Source: Nonomuraea harbinensis (GTDB lineage Bacteria; Actinomycetota; Actinomycetes; Streptosporangiales; Streptosporangiaceae). Taken from it: DNA of 64,000 nucleotides. Below are positions 32,380-39,441 of the stretch, one piece after another. The notes under the pieces were generated by a model, which made no database searches, was not told the DNA's origin, and worked only from the letters and a program-made list of their open reading frames with translations. A program made the position numbers and the translations under genes. The stretch lies in NCBI RefSeq assembly GCF_019396385.1, contig NZ_JAHKRN010000001.1, forward strand, positions 342,344 to 406,343, read 5' to 3'. How positions within the stretch are numbered: the first letter of the stretch is position 1; every line of letters begins with the position of its first letter.

Positions 32380-32955
32380 GTGAACCACGTGGGACAAGTT
32401 GAGTGGGCATACGGCCTGGCCAAGGACCTGCTGAAGGCGGAGCTGCCCCGGCGCTGGGCGCACACCCAAGGGGTAGCCGAGCAGGCCGAGAGGCTGGCCC
32501 CGATCCTCGGCGCGGCCACCAACATCCTGATCGCCGCGTGCCTGCTGCATGACATCGGCTACGCCCCGGACCTGGTCGACACCGGCATGCACCAGCTCGA
32601 CGGCGCCCGCTACCTGCGCAACGTGGCCGGGGCCGATGAGCGGCTGTGCCGTCTGGTGGCCTACCACTCCTGCGCGGACAACGAGGCCCGCCAACGCGAC
32701 CTGCTCGACGTCCTGGCCAAGGAGTTCAACCAGGAACGGCCCGACCTGGCGCGGGCGCTCACCTACTGCGACATGACCACCGATCCGGACGGGCGGCATC
32801 TGGACGTACGGGACCGGCTGGCGGAGATCCACTCCCGGTACGGTCCCGAGCACGTGGTGAGCCGGTCGATCACCGATGCGACGCCGTGCATCGTGTCGTC
32901 GGTGCGGGCGGTGGAGGCGGCGCTAACCGATGTGCGGCAGGCCGGTACCGGCTAG
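32380..32955 (+). CDS. HD-domain phosphohydrolase-like protein
   Basis: 191 residues from a GTG at 32380; a longer frame from 32278 would run through the operator palindrome. HD motifs: AELPRRWAHTQGVAEQAERLA (His), ACLLHDIGYAPDL (HD), LVAYHSCADNEAR and YCDMTTDPDG (Asp). HD proteins hydrolyse phosphate esters of nucleotides. It is convergent with the Nudix gene. Part of the AICE cargo block joining nucleotide hydrolases and HTH regulators. Confidence 0.8.
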   Translation: MNHVGQVEWAYGLAKDLLKAELPRRWAHTQGVAEQAERLAPILGAATNILIAACLLHDIGYAPDLVDTGMHQLDGARYLRNVAGADERLCRLVAYHSCADNEARQRDLLDVLAKEFNQERPDLARALTYCDMTTDPDGRHLDVRDRLAEIHSRYGPEHVVSRSITDATPCIVSSVRAVEAALTDVRQAGTG

Positions 32956-33399
32956 GTAGTGCTCGATCCGCATCCGCATCGACCGATCCATCGTCAGTCC
33001 CGCCACCTGGTCGCGGGAAACCCAGCGGACCTCGCGCGACTCACTGCTCGGCGTCGGTTCGCCGCTGACGGCACGGCCGGTCAGCACGAGGGAGAACTCT
33101 TGGCGGGCCTCGCCGTTGCTGGTGTAGAGGATGACGTGGCGGGGGTCGCTGTAGGTGCCGACCAGACCGGTGATCTCACACAGGATGCCGGTCTCCTCCA
33201 GCGTCTCCCGTACGGCGGCCTGAGGAATGGACTCGCCCAGGTCGATCGCGCCGCCGGGGACGGCCCAGTTGTCGTTGTCGGTACGGCGGATCATCAGCAC
33301 GTCGCCGGCCTCGTTGGTGACGATGACGTTCACGGACGGCACGAGGCTGTTGGGCTTGGGCGCGTCGGGGTCGTCGTAGAAGTCGATGCGTCGTGCCAT
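32923..33399 (-). CDS. Nudix hydrolase, AICE-borne (Pif-like candidate)
   Basis: 158 residues. Complete Nudix box: GGAIDLGESIPQAAVRETL-EETGI (GX5EX7REUXEEXGU). The start ATG overlaps the stop of the upstream XRE/DUF5919 gene (ATGA), so the two are coupled. In pSAM2 the transfer-exclusion protein Pif also contains a Nudix motif; by position this could play that role, but the resemblance is only at family level. Its 3' end overlaps the convergent HD gene by 33 bp. Confidence 0.85.
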   Translation of the reverse strand: MARRIDFYDDPDAPKPNSLVPSVNVIVTNEAGDVLMIRRTDNDNWAVPGGAIDLGESIPQAAVRETLEETGILCEITGLVGTYSDPRHVILYTSNGEARQEFSLVLTGRAVSGEPTPSSESREVRWVSRDQVAGLTMDRSMRMRIEHYLAGTGLPHIG

Positions 33400-34139
33400 C
33401 ACGGCTCCACCGGCTTGGCCTGGTCCCATACCTTGTCGAAGCTGTCGGCGTAGGTGGCCACCATGTCGCCACCCGCCACCCGTCGCAGGTGCAGCACGGG
33501 GGCGTTGCCGGCACGGCTGCCGTACACGTGGGTGTTGATCAGAAATTCATCGTCGGCGCGGTAGATCGAGTTGTAGAGCACCGTGCGGTGCATTCGGATC
33601 TCGACGTTGTCCAGTCCGCTGATCGGCCGGTACAGCACCAGAGCGTTACGGATCTGCGCGGCCAGTCCGTCGCCGCTCTCCTCGTCGGCGCCGCGCTGGG
33701 CGACCTCGGCGCTGTCGGGATCGCCGAGCAGGATGCGCACCCGTACTCCCGCGCGGGCCTTGTCGCCGAACAGTCGCACCATGCCGCCGTCGTCGGCCAG
33801 GAACAACCCGCTGTAGACAAGGACGCCGATGTCCTGCGACGCGGCTCCGAACAGTCGTCCCCAGATGTCCCGGGGCACCGACCAGCGGTGCGGGTAGATC
33901 GCGATAATCTCGCTCCGCGACGCGGACGTCACCTGCTCGGGGCTGAGCGCTTCCGGCCACAGGTACGCCTCGTCCACCCCCAGGTACGAAGCCGTGGCAA
34001 AGCGGTGCTTACGGTACGGCTCACGCCCCTTGGTCACCCACCGCTCGACCGTCTTGGGGTCGACCTCGATGGCCTGGGCCAGATCGGCGATGGACACGCC
34101 TTTCCGTAGCAGGGCCGCGCGTAGCCGTTCGTTCGCCAT
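33399..34139 (-). CDS. XRE-type HTH protein with PLD-like DUF5919 domain (copy 2)
   Basis: 246 residues from an ATG at 34139 after GGAGCGGGAGAG. HTH: VSIADLAQAIEVDPKTVERWVTKGREPYRKHRFATASYL. Then AIYPHRWSVPRDIW, GAASQDIGVLVYSGLFLADD, VRILLGDPDSAEVAQRGADEE, HRTVLYNSIYRADDEFLINTHVYG. Clearly paralogous to 30607-31335. Coupled to the Nudix gene. AGACGTCC boxes lie 15-54 bases upstream of its start. Confidence 0.82.
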   Translation of the reverse strand: MANERLRAALLRKGVSIADLAQAIEVDPKTVERWVTKGREPYRKHRFATASYLGVDEAYLWPEALSPEQVTSASRSEIIAIYPHRWSVPRDIWGRLFGAASQDIGVLVYSGLFLADDGGMVRLFGDKARAGVRVRILLGDPDSAEVAQRGADEESGDGLAAQIRNALVLYRPISGLDNVEIRMHRTVLYNSIYRADDEFLINTHVYGSRAGNAPVLHLRRVAGGDMVATYADSFDKVWDQAKPVEP

Positions 34140-34153
34140 CTCTCCCGCTCCGT

Positions 34154-34193
34154 GGGACGTCCGGGGACCTGGCCATCGTAGGCCGGACGTCTT
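34154..34193. promoter_or_regulatory. Two GGACGTC boxes upstream of XRE copy 2
   Basis: GGGACGTCC at 34154-34162 and GGACGTCT at 34186-34193 (AGACGTCC on the minus strand), in the region between XRE copy 2 and the rightward gene at 34287. Third occurrence of the motif in this cargo block. Confidence 0.55.
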
Positions 34194-34286
34194 GAACATG
34201 TCCCGTCGTGTAGTGATCTCGTCCTGACACTCCGTCGCATTCTCGGTTCGCAAGCAAGAACCACAACCGAGAAGGAGGCGATCGGA

Positions 34287-34496
34287 ATGAGTCACGAGAT
34301 CTATCCCGAGCCCATCTGCGCCTGCGGCGCACACCTGGACGAGGGCCAGAGCCGGTGCCGCAAGTGCCACGCACGGGAGCGGTGGATCAAGAAGCAGGCG
34401 GCCAAGCGCACCCGGCATACCGCCCGGCGCGAGGAGACCCGTCGTCCCCCGCGCGCTCCGCGTGGCCTGGCCTCGGCGGGGGTGATCTGGTCATGA
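34287..34496 (+). CDS. Small zinc-ribbon-like basic protein
   Basis: 69 residues, start ATG at 34287 after GAAGGAGGCGATCG. Cys pattern CACGAH...CRKCHARE (two CxC/CxxC knuckles, about residues 11-27) suggests zinc binding. The rest is strongly basic (KKQAAKRTRHTARREETRRPP), suiting nucleic-acid binding. Overlaps the next start (ATGA). Confidence 0.7.
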   Translation: MSHEIYPEPICACGAHLDEGQSRCRKCHARERWIKKQAAKRTRHTARREETRRPPRAPRGLASAGVIWS

Positions 34497-34684
34497 CCAT
34501 GATCCCGCTGATCATCGCCGGAGTCATCGGCGTCGCGCTGCTGGTCGGGTACGTGGCGGTGCTGGTCGGCATCCGCCGTGAGGACAAGCGGCTGAGCCTG
34601 CGGCAGAGCCCGGATGGGGCTTCGGCGGCGCTGGCGCGGCGGGTTACCGGCTGCTACGTCCGGGGCGGCGTGTCGTGGACGTAG
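34493..34684 (+). CDS. Small single-pass membrane protein
   Basis: 63 residues; MTMIPLIIAGVIGVALLVGYVAVLVGI is one transmembrane helix, followed by a basic tail. Coupled to the zinc-ribbon gene by ATGA. Its 3' end overlaps the convergent GntR gene by 41 bp. Small membrane proteins of this sort are common in AICE transfer regions; function unknown. Confidence 0.6.
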   Translation: MTMIPLIIAGVIGVALLVGYVAVLVGIRREDKRLSLRQSPDGASAALARRVTGCYVRGGVSWT

Positions 34685-35030
34685 CCAACTGCTCTTCGAC
34701 CTTCGCCAACCGCTTCGACAGGTCCTGGACGGTGGCGCGCAGCTCGGCCACCTCCTCAGAAACCTCGGCGACGTCGCCGGCCTTCGCCGGCGGTGGGAGT
34801 TCATCGGCGTCGCGGACGAACACGCCCTTGCCCTGCTGGCCGATCACCAGGCCCTCAGTACGCAAGACCCCGACGGCGAGCTTCACCACCGACAGGGACG
34901 CGCCGTACTGCTCGGCAAGGCGAGTGGTGGACGGCAGCGGGGTTCCGGGCGCAAGGGACCCGCCGCGGATCTGCGCGCGCAGGTCGTCGGCGATCTGGAG
35001 GTAGGCGGGCTGCCCGGTGTTTTTGACCAT
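34644..35030 (-). CDS. GntR family repressor with coiled-coil tail (KorSA-like)
   Basis: 128 residues. Winged helix: YLQIADDLRAQIRGGSLAPGTPLPSTTRLAEQYGASLSVVKLAVGVLRTEGLV. After a Pro-rich link comes a coiled coil (VAEVSEEVAELRATVQDLSKRLAKVEEQLA) for oligomerisation. It is divergent from the transfer operon whose promoter holds repeated CAACCGAG boxes. By analogy with KorSA of pSAM2, a GntR protein that represses transfer, this is the likely transfer repressor. Confidence 0.8.
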   Translation of the reverse strand: MVKNTGQPAYLQIADDLRAQIRGGSLAPGTPLPSTTRLAEQYGASLSVVKLAVGVLRTEGLVIGQQGKGVFVRDADELPPPAKAGDVAEVSEEVAELRATVQDLSKRLAKVEEQLATSTTRRPGRSSR

Positions 35031-35065
35031 CGCCCTTCTATCTCACCACGAATGTTCGACCTGGC

Positions 35066-35108
35066 CAACCGAGGGAACATTGACAACCGAGCCAACTAGG
35101 TCAACTAT
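35066..35108 (+). promoter_or_regulatory. Transfer-operon promoter with repeated CAACCGAG boxes
   Basis: A consensus -35 TTGACA (35080-35085) lies 17 bases from AACTAT (35103-35108). CAACCGAG occurs at 35066-35073 and 35084-35091, 18 bases apart, the second overlapping the -35. This fits repression by the divergent GntR protein. Confidence 0.6.
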
Positions 35109-35140
35109 GTTGCTCACGATGAAAGAGGAGGTCACCACCC

Positions 35141-35470
35141 ATGCGTTCCGTCCCGATCCCCGTGGATGTCAGCAAACTCGCCATCACCTGCGTCAAAGCC
35201 CCCCGCCCGAGGGTGCTCAACCGCGACACCGGCGAGATCAAGACCGACAAGAACGGCAACACCGTCTACGAAGTCACCGTCTCCGTCGAAGACGAGTTCG
35301 GCCGGATCGAACTCGTCAAGATCGGCATCACCGGCGAACCGCCCATCGGCGTGGGCGACCAGGTCAACGCGGTCGGCCTGCTCGGCTACGTCTGGGAGAT
35401 CGCCGGCCGGTGGGGCATCGCCTACCGCGCCACCGCCCTGCTCCCCGTGCGGGAGGCCGCCGATGTCTGA
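35141..35470 (+). CDS. SCO3933-like AICE regulatory protein
   Basis: 109 residues from an ATG at 35141 after AGAGGAGGTCACC. Beta-rich single domain (KLAITCVKAPRPRVLNRDTGEIKTDKNGNTVYEVTVSVEDEFGRIELVKIGITGEPP region, residues 11-68). Proteins of this family always precede the TraB-type translocase in Streptomyces-type AICEs and plasmids. Its stop lies inside the translocase gene (8-base overlap). Confidence 0.8.
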   Translation: MRSVPIPVDVSKLAITCVKAPRPRVLNRDTGEIKTDKNGNTVYEVTVSVEDEFGRIELVKIGITGEPPIGVGDQVNAVGLLGYVWEIAGRWGIAYRATALLPVREAADV

Positions 35471-36785
35471 CCAGCACTGGTGGGCACTCGGAGTCCTGGC
35501 CGCCGTCGCGGCCGGGCTCTGGGCCTGGCGCCGCTTGCACTACCCCTCCTTCTGGCTCGCCCTTGGCTTCCCGCTCGTCGCCCTGTCCGTCCGCGCCTCG
35601 TGGCGGCGGGTGGCGCTCGGCTGTGGGCTGACCAAGAAGCGGCAACGCTGGTGGTTCACCACCGTGCCCGGCGCGATCGCCTCCACCGGACTGGTGAAGG
35701 TCCGCCGCCGGTTCCAGCGGGTCGCCGTCGACACCAAACCGTTCATGTGGCTGCCCAAGCCGACCCGGCACGGCTGGCGCGTCACCTTGCACACCCTGGA
35801 AGGCCAGACTCCCGGCGACTACGCCGACGCCGCCGAACGCCTGGCGCATTCCTGGGGCGTGCATGCCGTTCGGGTGTCCTCGCCCCGGCCCGGCCGCGTG
35901 GTGCTGATGGCGACCATTCGCGACCCGCTGGTCAAGGTCAACGACCTCCCGGCCTCCCCGCAACTGCTGAAGGTCACCGTGGGCCGCTTGGAGACCGGAC
36001 AGCCGTGGGTGATCGACTTCCGTACGGTCCCGCACTGGCTCAACGCGGGTGCGACCCAGTCCGGCAAGTCGAACCTCGCCAACGCGCTCATCGTCGGCCT
36101 CGCGCCGCAACCAGTGGCGCTGGTCGGCTTCGACCTCAAGGGCGGCGTCGAGTTCACCCCCTACGCTCCACGCCTGTCGGCCCTGGCCACCTCCCGCGCC
36201 GAGTCCGTCGACCTGCTGGGTGACCTGGTCGGGTTGATGATCGACCGGATGGGGCTGTGCCGTCAGGCCGGTGCCCGCAACATCTGGCAACTGCCGCCCG
36301 CTATCCGCCCCGTCCCGGTCGTGGTCCTGGTCGACGAGCTGGCCGAGCTGTACCTGATGGCTGACAAGAGCGAGAAGGACGAGATCGCCAAGACCTCTAC
36401 CGCGCTCCTGAGGGTTGCGCAGCTCGGGCGGGCCTTCGGCCTCTACCTGTTCTGCTGCGGCCAACGGATCGGCTCCGACCTCGGACCTGGGGTGACCGCC
36501 CTCCGCGCGCAGTGCTCCGGCCGGATCTGCCACCGGGTCAACGACCCAGAGACCGCGACCATGACCCTCGGCGACCTCGACCCGGCCGCCCTCGTCTCCG
36601 CCCGCGCCATCGCCTCCGAGACGCCGGGCGTCGCGATCGTCGCCTCACAAGACGGCCAGTGGTACCGCGCACGCTCCTTCTACGTCACCGAGCAGGCCGC
36701 CGAACACGCCGCCCACACCCACGCCCACCTCACCCCGGCCTGGGACGAGATCACCGCCCACCTGCCCGAACCCATCACCGCCTGA
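35463..36785 (+). CDS. FtsK/SpoIIIE-type DNA translocase, conjugative transfer protein TraB/TraSA
   Basis: 440 residues. Two N-terminal hydrophobic segments (WWALGVLAAVAAGLWAW, FWLALGFPLVALSV) anchor it. The motor domain has Walker A NAGATQSGKSNLAN (about residues 195-208), Walker B PVVVLVDELAELYL (about 290), and the RecA-fold end GPGVTALRAQCSGRICHRVND. Such proteins move double-stranded DNA between mycelia as the only transfer machine of AICEs. The C-terminus has a winged-helix-like tail only in part, shorter than chromosomal FtsK. Confidence 0.92.
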   Translation: MSDQHWWALGVLAAVAAGLWAWRRLHYPSFWLALGFPLVALSVRASWRRVALGCGLTKKRQRWWFTTVPGAIASTGLVKVRRRFQRVAVDTKPFMWLPKPTRHGWRVTLHTLEGQTPGDYADAAERLAHSWGVHAVRVSSPRPGRVVLMATIRDPLVKVNDLPASPQLLKVTVGRLETGQPWVIDFRTVPHWLNAGATQSGKSNLANALIVGLAPQPVALVGFDLKGGVEFTPYAPRLSALATSRAESVDLLGDLVGLMIDRMGLCRQAGARNIWQLPPAIRPVPVVVLVDELAELYLMADKSEKDEIAKTSTALLRVAQLGRAFGLYLFCCGQRIGSDLGPGVTALRAQCSGRICHRVNDPETATMTLGDLDPAALVSARAIASETPGVAIVASQDGQWYRARSFYVTEQAAEHAAHTHAHLTPAWDEITAHLPEPITA

Positions 36786-36815
36786 AGCCCGCCTGAACTC
36801 ATGAAGGGAGGAACG

Positions 36816-37472
36816 ATGCGACGCTTGGCCTGCTGGCTGCTCGACACCGGCCCGGTCCTCATCCTGGCCGCCATCGCGGGTGCCGGATCGTTCACCCACA
36901 TCCGCGACACCGCCACCGAGCACGGCCAGACCGGCTGGATGGCCTGGGCCGTCGCCGTCTGCATCGACCTGACCTGCGTCATGGCCGCCCGCGAACGCCA
37001 GCGCGACAAGAAGACCGGCAGCAGCCAGCGGGGCCGCGTCACCTGGCCCGTCCTCGTCCTGACCGGCGGCATCATCTTGTCCCTGGCGGCCAACCTCGCC
37101 CAAGCCAAGCCGACCGTGTGGGGCTGGATCACCGCCGCCACCCCGGCCGCCGCCTTCCTCATCGCCGTCTCGATGCTGGAACGCCGCGCCACCCGGCCGG
37201 AGCCGTCCGCCGTCCCGGCGGTCTCATCCGCGCCCGTCCTGGCTCCCTCCCCGCTCCCGCGCCTCGTCCCGCACGACGGCCCGGACCAGGACGAGGCCCA
37301 GCCCGACCGGGACGGCGGTCTCGCCCCCGCCCTGGTCGACTTCGCCCGCCGCGTCGCCGACGATCACCACGCCAAGCACGGCCGACCGATCACCCGCGAC
37401 GCGCTCCGCGCCCACCTGGGCGTGTCCAACCAGCTCGCCTCAGACCTGCTGCGCACCGTGCGCACCGCCTGA
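36816..37472 (+). CDS. DUF2637 membrane protein (Spd, spread protein)
   Basis: 218 residues from an ATG at 36816, after GGGAGGAACG; an ATG at 36801 is inside the ribosome site. It has three to four membrane helices in the first 125 residues (GPVLILAAIAGAGSF, MAWAVAVCIDLTCVMAA, WPVLVLTGGIILSLAAN, ITAATPAAAFLIAVSML), a Pro-rich linker, then a C-terminal DNA-binding-like helix pair (RPITRDALRAHLGVSNQLASDLLRTV). Proteins with this domain order follow TraB in AICEs and affect spread within the mycelium. Confidence 0.82.
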   Translation: MRRLACWLLDTGPVLILAAIAGAGSFTHIRDTATEHGQTGWMAWAVAVCIDLTCVMAARERQRDKKTGSSQRGRVTWPVLVLTGGIILSLAANLAQAKPTVWGWITAATPAAAFLIAVSMLERRATRPEPSAVPAVSSAPVLAPSPLPRLVPHDGPDQDEAQPDRDGGLAPALVDFARRVADDHHAKHGRPITRDALRAHLGVSNQLASDLLRTVRTA

Positions 37473-37492
37473 CCAGAAAGGACCCCACAGCC

Positions 37493-37654
37493 ATGCGCAT
37501 CCGCATCGACGGCACCCGAGCCGAAATCGTCGACGCCCTGTTCCGCCTGCGCCTGCACTTCACCGTCTACGCCGTCTCCCGCGCCTACCCCGACCGCGCC
37601 CACCCGCACCACTGGCGCGTCTACCTCACCACCCGCCCGAGCGAAAGGAGGTGA
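37493..37654 (+). CDS. Tiny AICE protein
   Basis: 53 residues from an ATG at 37493 after GAAAGGACC: MRIRIDGTRAEIVDALFRLR, HFTVYAVSRAYPD, HHWRVYLTTRP. Predicted beta-alpha-beta. Homologous small proteins are found between spd and rep genes of actinomycete elements; role unknown. Its stop is part of the next gene's ribosome site. Confidence 0.65.
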   Translation: MRIRIDGTRAEIVDALFRLRLHFTVYAVSRAYPDRAHPHHWRVYLTTRPSERR

Positions 37655-37656
37655 CC

Positions 37657-37779
37657 ATGCCCGATGACCTGACGGTGATCCGCTACCGCTGCTGCACCTG
37701 CGGCGGCACCGGCCTGCACTCCGAAGGCGACCGGTGCGCCGACTGCGACGGCACCGGCATCGACAACCACGGCGCATAA
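37657..37779 (+). CDS. Tiny double zinc-knuckle protein (DnaJ-type CxxCxGxG)
   Basis: 40 residues from an ATG at 37657, behind a full-consensus ribosome site AAAGGAGGTGACC. Contains YRCCTCGGTG and CADCDGTG, two CxxCxGxG-like knuckles about 20 residues apart that together could bind one zinc. It sits directly before the replication gene. Confidence 0.7.
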   Translation: MPDDLTVIRYRCCTCGGTGLHSEGDRCADCDGTGIDNHGA

Positions 37780-37787
37780 GCGCAGCG

Positions 37788-37834
37788 CCCCCGGCCTGGC
37801 CGTACATCCGCCAAGACACACGCCAGGTCGGGGG
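37788..37834. repeat. 13-bp inverted repeat upstream of the replication gene
   Basis: CCCCCGGCCTGGC (37788-37800) and GCCAGGTCGGGGG (37822-37834), 12 of 13 pairing, 21-base loop, just before the rep ribosome site. No U-run follows. It could be a hairpin limiting rep expression or part of a rolling-circle origin. Confidence 0.5.
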
Positions 37835-37874
37835 CCATCCCCATCACCCGAACGAGTGAGAGGAGGTCTCCATC

Positions 37875-39269
37875 TTGCCCGCAACCCATGCCAACGCGCA
37901 CGCCATCACCGGCATGATCAAGCGCCTCAACCGCGACGACTACGACCGCTGGGCATCCCAGATCCGCCACACCGGCGGCTGCCGCCAGCCCATCCACCTC
38001 CGTGGCAAGGTCGAACACTACGACCGCGCCACCGGAGCACTGCTCCACCGCTACACCACCCGCACCGAACCTGACGGCGTCCTGCGAGTTCCGTGCAAGA
38101 CCCGCCGCGCCTCCCGCTGCCCGGCCTGCGCGGAGGTCTACCGCGCCGATACCTACCAACTCATCCGCGCGGGCCTCATTGGCGGCAAGGGCGTCCCCGA
38201 GACCGTCAAGAGCCACCCGACGCTGTTCGTCACCCTGACCGCCCCGTCCTTCGGCACCGTCCACGCCCGCCGAGAGCACAGCGGCAAAGTGCAGCCCTGC
38301 CACGCCCGCCGCGACGCCGAGACCTGCCCGCACGGGCGGGTGATGTCCTGCACCGAGCGGCACAGCAAAGATGACCCGCGCCTCGGCGAACCGCTGTGCC
38401 CCGACTGCTACGACTATGACGGCTCGGTGCTGTTCAACGCCCTGGCGCCGCTGCTGTGGAAGCGCTTCGCCGACTCCCTCCGCCGCGCCCTCGCCAAGGC
38501 CGGCGGCCTGGCCCTCAAGGACCTACGCCACCACCTGACCCTCTCCTTCGCCAAGGTCGCCGAATACCAGCGGCGCGGCGTCGTCCACTTCCACGCAGTC
38601 ATCCGCCTCGACGGCCCGGACGGACCCACCACACCGCCACCGGCCTGGGCCACCGCCGACGCCCTCACCCCGGCCGTCCAGCACGCCGCCCGTGCGGTCT
38701 CAGCCACCGCACCCGCTCACGACGACCAACCCGAACGCGTCCTGCGCTGGGGTACCCAGCTCGACATCCGGCCCATCACCCTGAACGGCGATCTCACCGA
38801 ACAAGCTGTTGCCGGTTACATCGCCAAGTACGCCACCAAGGCCGCCGAATGCGTCGGCACCCTCGATCGCCGCATCAACCCCCTCGACACTCTGGACGCC
38901 TTCAACCTGCGCGACCACGCCCGCCGCCTCATCACCACCGCCCTACACCTGGGCACCGTGCCCGAACTGGCGGAGCTGCGGCTTACCGAGTGGGCGCACA
39001 TGCTCGGATTCCGCGGCCACTTCTCCACCCGCTCCCGCCGCTACTCCACCACTCTCGGCGAACTCCGAGCAGCCCGCGAACAACACGCCCGCGACAACGA
39101 GATCACCACCGGCCGCCTGCCCCTCTTCGAGGAGGACACCGTCCTGGTGATCAGCACATGGGAGTACGCGGGCAAGGGCCATTCCCTGGGAGACCAACTC
39201 CTCGTCGCTGCCCTGACTGGCACGAGCCTTACCGGGTCGACGGACCTGGAGGCCGGTCCTCATGGATGA
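37875..39269 (+). CDS. Replication initiator protein, RepSA type (rolling-circle)
   Basis: 464 residues from a TTG at 37875, eight bases after AGGAGG. Contains Cys-rich knuckles (RRASRCPACAEVYR, CPHGRVMSC, LCPDCYDYDG), an HUH-type motif GVVHFHAVIRLDG (about residues 235-247) and a Tyr-containing helix GYIAKYATKAAE (about 313-324) suited to nicking and covalent attachment. This is the layout of RepSA/pSAM2-family initiators. Followed without gap by excisionase and integrase, the classic rep-xis-int order. Confidence 0.9.
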   Translation: MPATHANAHAITGMIKRLNRDDYDRWASQIRHTGGCRQPIHLRGKVEHYDRATGALLHRYTTRTEPDGVLRVPCKTRRASRCPACAEVYRADTYQLIRAGLIGGKGVPETVKSHPTLFVTLTAPSFGTVHARREHSGKVQPCHARRDAETCPHGRVMSCTERHSKDDPRLGEPLCPDCYDYDGSVLFNALAPLLWKRFADSLRRALAKAGGLALKDLRHHLTLSFAKVAEYQRRGVVHFHAVIRLDGPDGPTTPPPAWATADALTPAVQHAARAVSATAPAHDDQPERVLRWGTQLDIRPITLNGDLTEQAVAGYIAKYATKAAECVGTLDRRINPLDTLDAFNLRDHARRLITTALHLGTVPELAELRLTEWAHMLGFRGHFSTRSRRYSTTLGELRAAREQHARDNEITTGRLPLFEEDTVLVISTWEYAGKGHSLGDQLLVAALTGTSLTGSTDLEAGPHG

Positions 39270-39441
39270 CCTAGTGCTCACCGTCGATGAGGCCGCCCAG
39301 CGCCTCCGGGTCAGCCGGTGGACCCTCTACACCCTCATCCGCTCCAACCAGCTCCAGACCATCAAGATCGGCCGTCGCCGCCTCGTTCCGGCTGACGCCC
39401 TGGCCGACTGCATCAGGACCCTCGTGGAGGTGGCGCGATGA
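39262..39441 (+). CDS. xis: Excisionase (helix-turn-helix, MerR-like)
   Basis: 59 residues: LTVDEAAQRLRVSRWTLYTLIRSNQLQTIKIGRRRLVPADALADCI, the HTH_17 signature of AICE excisionases. Its start overlaps the rep stop by 8 bases and its stop overlaps the integrase start (ATGA), so rep, xis and int are translated as a unit. Xis bends DNA at the att sites to allow excision. Confidence 0.88.
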   Translation: MDDLVLTVDEAAQRLRVSRWTLYTLIRSNQLQTIKIGRRRLVPADALADCIRTLVEVAR

